Origin: Colwellia hornerae
GTDB taxonomy: Bacteria; Pseudomonadota; Gammaproteobacteria; Enterobacterales; Alteromonadaceae
NCBI RefSeq assembly: GCF_007954355.1
Contig: NZ_VOLR01000001.1
Location: 124,001-188,000 of the forward strand
Length of the DNA: 64,000 nt
Direction of reading: 5' to 3'
Part shown: positions 46,020 through 54,799 of the stretch, piece after piece
How positions within the stretch are numbered: position 1 is the first letter of the stretch
How the letters are laid out: each line of letters opens with the position of its first letter
Position numbers and translations under genes: made by a program
The notes under the pieces: model-generated
Told to the model about the DNA's origin: nothing
Databases searched by the model: none
Seen by the model: the letters and a program-made list of their open reading frames with translations, nothing else

Positions 46020-47231
46020 ATGGTGTCTAATTTGAAACTTATCAAGCTACTCCTCTTTTTTTTGGTGTTATCTGCTGTGCCTAGCGCACAAGCGAGCTTT
46101 CAACCTTTGTTAGGCTCCGACCTAAATAACCAGTCGCTTTATGCCAGTGGCTATATAACCATGGGTGCACGTACCACTGTTGGTGGTAATATTCAAAGTG
46201 CCACTGCGATAACACTGGCAGCAAATGCAATTGTTGGCGGTAGTGTTGAGGCAGGAACCGCAGTAACGCTTGGCGCAGCTGCCGGTGTAAATGGTTCTAT
46301 TCAGGCAGGCTCAACAGCTACTCTTGGCGCAGCCGCAGCAGTTAAGGGCTCTATTAAAGCTAACACCACGGCAACGCTTGGCGCTAGTGTAAAAATTGAT
46401 GGTGAGCTGAGTGCTGGCACTACGGTCACCATTGGTGCGACAGTGGCTGTTGGCGGCAATGTTTTAGCAGGCAGTACAGTAACGGTTGGCGCTAGTTCGC
46501 TTTTCGGGAGCAATGTTGATGCCGGAACTACCACCACTATTGGTGCTGGTGTTGGCATCGTTGGCAAGCTTACCGCTAATTCTTTGAAAGTTGTTGCGCT
46601 GACCCCCATCATTACTAATCAGGAAGCACTTATTACCTCTGTGCAACAAGATATAAAAGACCTGGGTACAGGAACAGAGCTTGTATCAACCACTTTTGGC
46701 ACCAATGACGAAACACTTGAAGCCGGTATCTACAGCACGGTAAATTATTTAACCATAGCGATTGGTAAAACCTTAACGCTTGATGGCAAAGGCATGGATG
46801 GCTCTTGGATTTTTAACATTGCCAACTATCTGACCTTCTCTGCAAACGCAAAAGTAATATTGAAAGATGTTACTGATAACAGCACTATTATCTGGAATGT
46901 TCTTGGTGACAAAACCGGCTCAGCCGGTTACACACAATTGGGCGCGGGCGCTGAGGCTAGAGGTTATATTTTTGCTAGAGGTTTTGTTCAAACGGGTGCT
47001 GATTCAATGATAGCCGGCATAGGCAACGATTGCGGCGGTGCTTATTCAGCAAGTAACTTTATTGAATTTGGTGCTGATACCGTTATTGGTAAAAAAGATT
47101 GTACCAATGGCGAGCGCAGAGTTTCTGCAGATGGCATTGTCGTCACCCAAGTTCCTGAGCCTGCCACGCTGTGGTTATTTGCTTTAGCACTTTTTGGCTT
47201 AGCAATTAAAGCGCAACGTAAAAAAGCATAA
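46020..47231 (+). CDS. PEP-CTERM protein with eight-coil solenoid and ice-binding-like domain
   Basis: A 403-residue exported protein. From the ATG at 46020: signal peptide to about residue 24, then exactly eight 18-residue repeats at 43-186 (for example GTTVTIGATVAVGGNVLA). Next come a short helical region (about 195-215) and a DUF3494-like domain (about 215-345: TLTLDGKGMDGSWIFN, NSTIIWNV). The PEP-CTERM anchor is at 378-403 (V-P-E-P-A-T, hydrophobic helix, QRKKA). Each coil has a Thr at one fixed place and five have Thr-x-Thr. The ATG at 45975 would start in the 7-bp repeat; neither start has a good ribosome site. It is probably anchored through an exosortase system. Ice or surface binding is inferred from the domain likeness. 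Confidence 0.75.
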   Translation: MVSNLKLIKLLLFFLVLSAVPSAQASFQPLLGSDLNNQSLYASGYITMGARTTVGGNIQSATAITLAANAIVGGSVEAGTAVTLGAAAGVNGSIQAGSTATLGAAAAVKGSIKANTTATLGASVKIDGELSAGTTVTIGATVAVGGNVLAGSTVTVGASSLFGSNVDAGTTTTIGAGVGIVGKLTANSLKVVALTPIITNQEALITSVQQDIKDLGTGTELVSTTFGTNDETLEAGIYSTVNYLTIAIGKTLTLDGKGMDGSWIFNIANYLTFSANAKVILKDVTDNSTIIWNVLGDKTGSAGYTQLGAGAEARGYIFARGFVQTGADSMIAGIGNDCGGAYSASNFIEFGADTVIGKKDCTNGERRVSADGIVVTQVPEPATLWLFALALFGLAIKAQRKKA

Positions 47232-47252
47232 ACAAACATCTTATTAATAAAG

Positions 47253-47279
47253 AACGGCTCCTGTCGGAGTCGTTTTTAT
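47253..47279 (+). terminator. Terminator after the PEP-CTERM ice-binding-like gene
   Basis: Stem AACGGCTCC (47253-47261) and GGAGTCGTT (47266-47274) with one G-T wobble, 4-base loop, then TTT. The rest of the 339-base gap to the convergent GGDEF gene holds nothing I can name. Confidence 0.75.
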
Positions 47280-47570
47280 TTGTTAGTTGACATATTTGGG
47301 CATTATCGCGATATAGATTAACTGCAACGCAAGAGGGCTTTTTCAACAATATTCTCCTCTGACAATCTCTTAAATATAGTGCTTAGCGCTATTTCGCTAA
47401 AATAACGATATCATCAATTTAGCTAACAACGACCTGTTATTTCTAAATGACTTAGCGATTGTTATTTAATGATTTACCCTCGAATACCGCTAAGAAGCAC
47501 CACTCTAATAAGTGTGAAAGTTAAGATGCAACACCATTAATTCACTACTGTAGCAATAACAAGGTTCAAG

Positions 47571-50500
47571 TTACTGTGATGTTGAGGTATTGCTGAGCTC
47601 AAACTTTTCTAACATTTCTTTACTTAAAATAGGGCTGTAATAGTTGACGCTATTTCTGCCAGAATTCTTAGCTGCATACATGGCAATGTCGGCATTTTTA
47701 AGTAAGGTTTTCCTGTCATCTCCGTGATGAGGGAATTTGGCAACCCCCATACTTGCTGAACTTTTGATCCTTTGATCATCAATATGATACAAAGCACTAA
47801 TACGCTTGTGCATTCTTTCAACTATATGGGCAAGACCATCATCATCAGGGGAGGTAATGATGATAATGGCAAATTCATCACCACCCCATCGAGCTAAAAG
47901 GTCGTGAGCGCGTAAGCATGATTGCAGTCGTTTACCTATTTGAATAATCAACTGATCGCCTGCGTCGTGGCCCAAGGTGTCGTTAACTTCTTTAAAATGG
48001 TCAATGTCTACAAAGACAATGGCAAAATAGCTGTTCTTTTTAGCAACTAATTCGTTTAATTTTTGGTTTAAATAATAGCGATTAGCCAATCCTGTTAATG
48101 CATCATGGTTGGCTCGTTGATTAAGTTCTATCAGCTTTTGTTTTTTTAACATTACATAACGAATTGATATAGCTAGGGTAATAAGTGATAAAACGATAAA
48201 AAGGTAGTACCAAATGGGCATGCCAACATCAATCATCATCGTCGATTGATCCCGACTCCATACCCCATCGCTGTTCGTTCCTTGGACAACAAACTGATAA
48301 CTGCCCGGATCTAAATTAGTATATTGAACAAAGTTGGTATTCTCACTGTACACCCAATCACTATCAAAGCCTTTAAGCTGATATCGATAATGATTGTTTT
48401 TAGGCGCTGTATAATCAAGCGAAGCAAAATAAATTTGAATATTGGGGTTTTCACCATCGAGAACCAAGCTTTCAGAAAAAGTTTTATCACTGACTATCAC
48501 TGTGCTCTTATTAGCAACAATGATCTCAGTTATTTGGATCGGGGGGTTAAAGTTATTTTGCGACAACTTATCTGTTTCAACACGAATTAAGCCCTTGTTG
48601 GTCGCTAATAGTAAGGTGTTATCAACGATGGCAATAGCCGCTTCAATGAAGTTAAAGTTTTTGTCCAAGAGTAAAGACTTATACTGAGTTACTTGTTCAG
48701 TATAAATGTCATACATGTAGAGCTCATTGCTGGTAGTAAACCAAAGTCGACTCTCTCCTTGAGCGACCACTGATTTTAATTGACCGTTAAGCAGGTCATT
48801 TTCTTTGGTCATTGTTTTTATATTAACGGTGCGCTTATCAGGGCCAGAAAAAGAGAGACGAACCAGTCCGCCGCCTTGTGTGCTTGCCCAAATATCTCCA
48901 GATGCTAGACGAATTATCCCGCTAACCCTTACATTTGCGCCGTTAATACCAACATTGTATTGTGTTGATGCGCCGGTTTTAATATCGACTTTAAAGATAC
49001 CATCGGTAGTTCCCATCCACATAGAACCGTTATCGTCGATAACGGTTTGATAGGTAAAGTTTCCTTCATCGTAATACTTATTATTTTCGTTATTTAGAAA
49101 TTGTTTATTGATGCCACTTTCTTGATCAAACAAAAGTAATCCAACGTTTATATAGCCGGTTATCCATACCGCCATCTCATTGTTTTTATCTTGGGTGAGT
49201 GTATAAAATTCGTTATTTGGAAAGCCTTGCGAGTTGCCATTTGAATTATCAAAGTGACTTAAGGTATTGGCTTGATGATTAAACAAACTGACACCTTGAT
49301 TAGATGATAACCAGATGAGTTCGTTGTTTATTCGAGCAATATTCCAAATGCTATCATGAGAATATTGATATTGAGTCAGGCCATCTAAATCTATATGACT
49401 AATTTCATTGGTCTCTAAGTTAAGGGTATTAAGGCCTTGCCCGGTGGCTAACCATGCGATATTTTTGTCAACGACTATGTGGTTAATCAAATTACTTGAA
49501 AGACCTTTATTGTTTGGTTTTTTACGATAGATATAGCTTGCACTCGTATATGGGCTATAAGTGGCTATACCATTGTCGGTGGAGATCCAGACCATACCTG
49601 AACGATCAAAAAATATGTGGGTGATCATATTAGAAGGAAGGCTAGCAAGAGAAAATGGTTGATTTTTAATATGTTGATAAGTATTTGTTTTCGGTGTAAA
49701 TATTGTTATTCCTTTATAGGAGTGACCAATCCACAAATCACCTTGCTCACTAAAAGCTAAAGTATAAATGCTGTTATCTGCAAGGCTATCGATGTTATCT
49801 GGGGCATGCTTAAAGTTTTTAACCACCTGCGTGTTAGGGTTATATGAAATAAGACCGTCTGCCTCACTGCCCATCCAAAGTATACCTTGGCTATCGGTAA
49901 CCGCAGTCATCGTTACTTTACTAAGAAGCGCTGTGTGTTCGGCATTATCGGTTACCACAGCTTGTAAAATCATTTGCTCTCTATCTAATAAAGCTAGACC
50001 GTGAGATGTTATGGTATATATGCGTCCCAGTTTATCTTCTACAATGGCGTAAATAGTGACCTGGTACTTATTACCATTTGAAAAATAAGGTATAAACTCA
50101 AAGTTATCCTTTGTTTTATTGTATAAGTTTAGACCGCTACCAGTGCCAATCCATAATTCGTCTTGACGATTAACATGCAGAGATACGGTCCAGTTTGAAT
50201 GTAAATTATTAGGATTTTTAGCGTCTTGCAAGTAAATGACAACATTGCCATCGGGGAGGATTTTATTTAGTCCATGTTCACTTGCTAACCAAATATTACC
50301 GGTACTGTCTTCTATAATGTCGGTAATAAAATTGTGGCTTATGTGACGTGGGCTACCAGGAGAGAATTTATAATGCTGAAATGCTTTACCATCAAAGCGG
50401 CTAACTCCAGCATCCGTTGCAAGCCAAATAAAACCATTGCTTTGTTGGAATATTTTATTGATATTCAGCGAAGGAAGGCCATCTTGAACATTCAGTAACG

Positions 50501-50618
50501 CAAAACGATACTGTTGAGCGTGAACTGATACTGAAGAAAATATAACAATAGTTAATAAAGCTAATTGAATGACTTTATGAGTAATTTTTTTAAAAAATAG
50601 CTTACAAATAGTAATAAT
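47571..50618 (-). CDS. Two-component-propeller diguanylate cyclase (Reg_prop, Y_Y_Y, GGDEF)
   Basis: A membrane sensor of about 1015 residues that makes cyclic di-GMP from GTP. Order: signal peptide or first helix (KVIQLALLTIVIFSSVSVHA); Reg_prop beta-propeller blades in the periplasm starting NVQDGLPSLNINKIFQQSNGF; a Y_Y_Y domain (YRYQLKGFDSDWVYS); one membrane helix (YLFIVLSLITLAISIRYVML); and a GGDEF domain with ARWGGDEFAIII and an upstream RAHD inhibitory site. The first ordinary in-frame start (TTG at 50231) would delete the export signal and the first blade, yet the frame stays open up to a stop at 50634 with no ATG, GTG or TTG. I place the start tentatively at ATT 50618, which follows CGAGACGT. 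Confidence 0.75.
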   Translation of the reverse strand: MITICKLFFKKITHKVIQLALLTIVIFSSVSVHAQQYRFALLNVQDGLPSLNINKIFQQSNGFIWLATDAGVSRFDGKAFQHYKFSPGSPRHISHNFITDIIEDSTGNIWLASEHGLNKILPDGNVVIYLQDAKNPNNLHSNWTVSLHVNRQDELWIGTGSGLNLYNKTKDNFEFIPYFSNGNKYQVTIYAIVEDKLGRIYTITSHGLALLDREQMILQAVVTDNAEHTALLSKVTMTAVTDSQGILWMGSEADGLISYNPNTQVVKNFKHAPDNIDSLADNSIYTLAFSEQGDLWIGHSYKGITIFTPKTNTYQHIKNQPFSLASLPSNMITHIFFDRSGMVWISTDNGIATYSPYTSASYIYRKKPNNKGLSSNLINHIVVDKNIAWLATGQGLNTLNLETNEISHIDLDGLTQYQYSHDSIWNIARINNELIWLSSNQGVSLFNHQANTLSHFDNSNGNSQGFPNNEFYTLTQDKNNEMAVWITGYINVGLLLFDQESGINKQFLNNENNKYYDEGNFTYQTVIDDNGSMWMGTTDGIFKVDIKTGASTQYNVGINGANVRVSGIIRLASGDIWASTQGGGLVRLSFSGPDKRTVNIKTMTKENDLLNGQLKSVVAQGESRLWFTTSNELYMYDIYTEQVTQYKSLLLDKNFNFIEAAIAIVDNTLLLATNKGLIRVETDKLSQNNFNPPIQITEIIVANKSTVIVSDKTFSESLVLDGENPNIQIYFASLDYTAPKNNHYRYQLKGFDSDWVYSENTNFVQYTNLDPGSYQFVVQGTNSDGVWSRDQSTMMIDVGMPIWYYLFIVLSLITLAISIRYVMLKKQKLIELNQRANHDALTGLANRYYLNQKLNELVAKKNSYFAIVFVDIDHFKEVNDTLGHDAGDQLIIQIGKRLQSCLRAHDLLARWGGDEFAIIIITSPDDDGLAHIVERMHKRISALYHIDDQRIKSSASMGVAKFPHHGDDRKTLLKNADIAMYAAKNSGRNSVNYYSPILSKEMLEKFELSNTSTSQ

Positions 50619-50639
50619 ACGTCTCGATATCCGTTATCA

Positions 50640-51055
50640 AAAAGACTGGCTTAAATTTACTAAAATACCGCCACAAAAGGGAACTTAGTACCAGATTACA
50701 TGCTCCCTTATGTTAACAGGACTTATCGGGCAAGCTTGTCATTATAGTTTTTAATTTTATGTTTTATTTGTAGTCATAGTGTTAAAAAACTGAATTAACA
50801 AACAACTCCAACAGCGCAGCTTAAATTATCGCTATTGTACTAAAGATAAACACCATGAAGACCTTAGCAAACTTTCCATACATTGCAACTATCACTTGCT
50901 TGACCTAAAAACTAATTTTAGCCTTTTAACTGACTTATAGCGTAAAACCTTTACGGTATTAAGGTTATCGATTTCGCCAGTCGTTTAATTAATTGAACGT
51001 TACTCATTAATTAATTTGTGTATAATTAAAAAAATTGATAAAACGTCTCTAAAAG
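50640..51055. other. Divergent gap before the OprB-like porin gene
   Basis: About 415 AT-rich bases between the propeller-GGDEF gene and the porin. It shows no convincing gene or hairpin; TGTGTATAATT near 51017 may be a -10 region for the porin gene. Confidence 0.35.
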
Positions 51056-52105
51056 ATGAGCACCAAAATTTTGCTGAAAACAATGTTAAATAAAATATCT
51101 TCAATCACACTCTTTTTTATAACTATTGCCACAACCGAAGTTAAAGCATTAGAAACAAGGTTTAGTTCAGACATTACCGTTGACAGCTCTTTTATTGATA
51201 ATAATACCTTTACTGAACCTGTTATACGTGGCTTACTCAACGTTGGCTTTGAAACAAAGCTAACTAGCCTTATTGGCAAGCAAAGTTATATTTTTGTTGG
51301 TTATGCGCTGCAACGTGGTGAACAAGGTTCTGATATTGCCGGTGATATTCAAGGATTTAGTAATATTGATGAAAAAGACTTTAATCACGCCTTTGAAGTT
51401 ATTTTGGCGGTTGAACTAAGTGAAAAGTTATTTGTTAAGTTAGGACAAATGGACGCCAATAGTGACTTTGCGAACACCAAATATGGTCAAGAATTTATTA
51501 ACTCTTCTATGGGGGTGAGTCCAACAATTCAAGGCCTTCCCACCTATCCTCAGCCAAGCATGGGTCTTTATAGCCAATATAAATTAAATTCAGCGATAAC
51601 CACTCGACTTGGTTATTACGAGAGTAGTGCTAAGTATAATCACTTTGATGACTTTTTTTCTATTGCTGAAGTACAGTGGCACTATCAAGGTAATAGTTCG
51701 GTGAAACTGGGTGTTTGGAATCATTCACATCGTGAAAATAGCGATCGAGTCTCGGCAAGCGCAACAGATATTTATATCGCGGTTGATCATTACTTTAATG
51801 AAAAATTCAGTGCCTTTATGCAATGGGGACAAGCAAAGAAAAAAGTCGCTATTATAGAAAAGCATTTTAGTATTGGCGTAAATTACCAAGGTCTTTTCAG
51901 TGAAGAAGATACCTTGGGTTTAGGATTCACCCAAGCGGATGTTGTGGCAGCAGCGAGTGAGCAAGTCACTGAGTTATTTTATTTATATCCGTTAAATGAC
52001 AAGATAAATATCAAACCTGATTTGCAATTTATTTCATCACCTTCTGGAAATAAATTAATGGGCGATTTGGTCATCTTTACTTTACGCTTAAGCGCTCAAT
52101 TTTAG
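51056..52105 (+). CDS. OprB-like carbohydrate-selective porin
   Basis: A 349-residue outer-membrane protein. A signal-like N-terminus (MLNKISSITLFFITIATTEVKA from an internal ATG at 51083, or nine residues longer from 51056) is followed by alternating amphipathic strands. LFVKLGQMDANSDFANTKYGQEFINSSMGVSPT and PQPSMGLYSQYKL match the OprB family of sugar porins. The C-terminus ends in Phe (LRLSAQF). OprB porins carry glucose and other sugars passively. It is shorter than Pseudomonas OprB, as many marine members are. It lies among c-di-GMP genes with no sugar transporter beside it. Confidence 0.75.
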   Translation: MSTKILLKTMLNKISSITLFFITIATTEVKALETRFSSDITVDSSFIDNNTFTEPVIRGLLNVGFETKLTSLIGKQSYIFVGYALQRGEQGSDIAGDIQGFSNIDEKDFNHAFEVILAVELSEKLFVKLGQMDANSDFANTKYGQEFINSSMGVSPTIQGLPTYPQPSMGLYSQYKLNSAITTRLGYYESSAKYNHFDDFFSIAEVQWHYQGNSSVKLGVWNHSHRENSDRVSASATDIYIAVDHYFNEKFSAFMQWGQAKKKVAIIEKHFSIGVNYQGLFSEEDTLGLGFTQADVVAAASEQVTELFYLYPLNDKINIKPDLQFISSPSGNKLMGDLVIFTLRLSAQF

Positions 52106-52352
52106 TGACTATATAAATCACCAGAGCAAGATGTTCTAATCTTCAATATTACTCTTCTCTTGCCGGTCAAACGTATTGTCTAATTGTTTAGGTGTACGTT
52201 ATCGCGCTTTAAAATAATATTAATACCAGAGTGCTTTACTATAAAGTGGCTGTTGTTCTAATTGTCTATAGCTATTAATACTTTGATAGCGTTCAAATTT
52301 AATTCTATTTTTAGCTGTTAAATCGACAGTTGGGGGTCTATTCTAAAATAGA

Positions 52353-54458
52353 ATGATTTTTTGGATTTTGCTTAATATGATATTAAAGAATGCTAACACG
52401 ATAGCGACCCAACAATATGTTACCAATGATTCACTGCATCAATTATTTGATGCAGTGAATGTTGTTTCTGTGCAAGGATATGATGAAAATCGGCGAGTCA
52501 TTTATTGGAATATTGGCAGTGAGTTACTTTACGGCTTTACCAAGCAAGAAGCATATGGACAAAAACTAGAAGATTTAATTATCCCCGCTGCTATGCGCAA
52601 GTTAGTGATTGCCGCGCACAGTGATTGGATAAATAAAGGCATAGAAATTCCTGCTGCAGAGATCACCTTAACGCATAAGAATGGCAATGATATTAGTGTC
52701 CTTTCAAGTCATGTGTTGTTTACTAATCAATATAATAAAAAACAAATGTATTGTATTGACGTTAATTTAGCAGATGTTAAGTATGCTCAGTCGCAAGCGC
52801 TATTCAAAGACCATATGCTTAAAACCATTATTGATGCTATCCCTGATTTATTTTTTTTAATGGAAGTTGATGGGACTATTATTGATTATCGTGCAAGTGA
52901 ACAAAAAAATCTCTACGTTTCACCGACGAAGTTTGTTGGCAAACGGATGACGGATGTATTACCTAGTGAGGTCGTTAAAAAATTTGAAACTCATATTGCT
53001 AAAACATTACAGCAAGAAGAGATAATAACTTTTGAATATGAGCTAAATATGCCTTATGGATTAGCATACTTTGAAGCCAGAATGAGCTACTTGGCACAAT
53101 ATAACCAAATAGTGACCATTATTCGAGATGTTAGCGAACAATACAAATCGGCTGAAATAATACGCAACCAAGCTTACTTTGATACCTTAACTTTATTACC
53201 TAATCGTTTTTTATCACTGGACCGTTTGTCACAAATGCTTATTGAAGCCGAAAGAAATCAGGAGAAAATCGCCATTCTTTTTCTTGATCTAGATGATTTT
53301 AAGAAAGTTAATGACTCATTAGGTCATGAGATGGGTGATAAAATACTGGTCAATTCGGCGCAGCGCCTCAATAAAGTGGTCCGAAAAGAAGATACGGTTG
53401 GTCGCTTAGGGGGGGACGAATTTATAGTGCTACTGCGAGGTATTACCAATAATCATGATGCGGTCATCATTGCTGAAAATCTCCTTAAAACCTTTAGAGA
53501 ACCGTTTAGAATTGATGGTCGAGAATTAATACTTACCTTGAGCATTGGTGTTGTTATGTATCCTGAAAATGGCTGTTCTAGCTCTGATTTATTACGCAAT
53601 GCTGATACAGCAATGTATGAAGCAAAATCTTTAGGGCGTAATACCTATTCATTTTTTACTAAAGAAATGAATACCGTTATGCTGCGCCGTTTCGAAATTG
53701 AAGAGCAAATGCATGGTGCGTTAGAGCGAAATGAATTTGAGTTATATTACCAACCTCAATTGGATGTTAAGAGTGGCAATATTATTGGGGTAGAAGCTTT
53801 ATTAAGGTGGCATAATTCTACTTTAGGAAACATATCACCCGGTGAATTTATTCCTATTGCCGAACACACGGGTCTCATTGTGCCAATAGGGCGGTTTGTT
53901 ATTAAACAAGCACTGCGATTTTTAAATGTATGGCAAACGAGTCAGCATAAAAAATATACCATGGCCGTCAATATATCTCCTCGTCAATTCAGAGACTTAG
54001 GTCTACTTACTTTCATCAAAGACTGTCTTAATGCGTCAAATATTACTCCAAGTAGCTTGGAGATTGAGATTACTGAAGGGGTATTAATGAGTGGTCAATC
54101 TTATATTCATGATGCCTTAATTGAAATTGAAAAACTTGGCATCAACCTATCAATGGACGACTTTGGTACCGGGTATTCATCGTTAAGCTATTTAAGAGAA
54201 TATGCTTTTGATGTGCTGAAAATAGATCAAAGTTTTATTCACGGTATTACAACAAATGAGGCCGATTGTCAGTTAGTGAAAACCATTATCGTCATGGCAC
54301 ATAGTTTAGGCATGACCGTTGTTGCTGAGGGGGTTGAAACTCAATCACAATTTACTTTATTAACGGAATTAGATTGTGATTTCGTGCAAGGATATTATTT
54401 TAGTCGACCAAAACCAGCAGAGCAATTACTTGATTTTTCAGTTCACTACAAACCCTAA
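52353..54458 (+). CDS. PAS-PAS-GGDEF-EAL cyclic-di-GMP protein
   Basis: A 701-residue cytoplasmic protein with two PAS domains (about 25-135 and 145-265), a GGDEF domain (about 275-430) and an EAL domain (about 450-695). The cyclase motif GRLGGDEFIVLLRG is intact, with an RKED product-inhibition site five residues before it. The phosphodiesterase motif GVEALLRWHN and metal residues in EITEGVLM, MDDFGTGYSSLSYL and DQSFI are also intact. It could make or break c-di-GMP; the balance cannot be read. No membrane segment is evident, so the PAS domains sense internal cues. A second ATG, eight codons in at 52377, may be the true start. No co-transcribed partner. Confidence 0.88.
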   Translation: MIFWILLNMILKNANTIATQQYVTNDSLHQLFDAVNVVSVQGYDENRRVIYWNIGSELLYGFTKQEAYGQKLEDLIIPAAMRKLVIAAHSDWINKGIEIPAAEITLTHKNGNDISVLSSHVLFTNQYNKKQMYCIDVNLADVKYAQSQALFKDHMLKTIIDAIPDLFFLMEVDGTIIDYRASEQKNLYVSPTKFVGKRMTDVLPSEVVKKFETHIAKTLQQEEIITFEYELNMPYGLAYFEARMSYLAQYNQIVTIIRDVSEQYKSAEIIRNQAYFDTLTLLPNRFLSLDRLSQMLIEAERNQEKIAILFLDLDDFKKVNDSLGHEMGDKILVNSAQRLNKVVRKEDTVGRLGGDEFIVLLRGITNNHDAVIIAENLLKTFREPFRIDGRELILTLSIGVVMYPENGCSSSDLLRNADTAMYEAKSLGRNTYSFFTKEMNTVMLRRFEIEEQMHGALERNEFELYYQPQLDVKSGNIIGVEALLRWHNSTLGNISPGEFIPIAEHTGLIVPIGRFVIKQALRFLNVWQTSQHKKYTMAVNISPRQFRDLGLLTFIKDCLNASNITPSSLEIEITEGVLMSGQSYIHDALIEIEKLGINLSMDDFGTGYSSLSYLREYAFDVLKIDQSFIHGITTNEADCQLVKTIIVMAHSLGMTVVAEGVETQSQFTLLTELDCDFVQGYYFSRPKPAEQLLDFSVHYKP

Positions 54459-54799
54459 CGTTGACATTATTGTAAGGTGGAAAACGCCGTCAATAGTATT
54501 ACATCAGCACAACAACCAGTCTTTTGTTGGTTTATTCAGCCTTACAGTTAACCCAGGTTATTTTAACGTGCTCACTTCACTGTTTCTTTTGTAAAGTGCT
54601 GATTAAAAAGTAAATTTTTTAATTGTGCGTTAATCCTAAAGAAACCTTCTTTTCTTCAAAATATATAGAGACTCGCCATGGACAAAACACTAGTGATGAC
54701 TAATCATTTGACGGCTAGTATTATTATAAAAAGTAACCTATAACTAAATATTAAAATCTTTATTATCATTACGTTATTAATTGAATTGGGGTTGCGTAT
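54459..54799. other. Non-coding gap between the two EAL genes
   Basis: 341 bases. A 72-codon frame at 54376-54594 overlaps the end of the previous gene in another phase and looks fortuitous. I see no hairpin with a T-run and no clear promoter. Confidence 0.4.
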
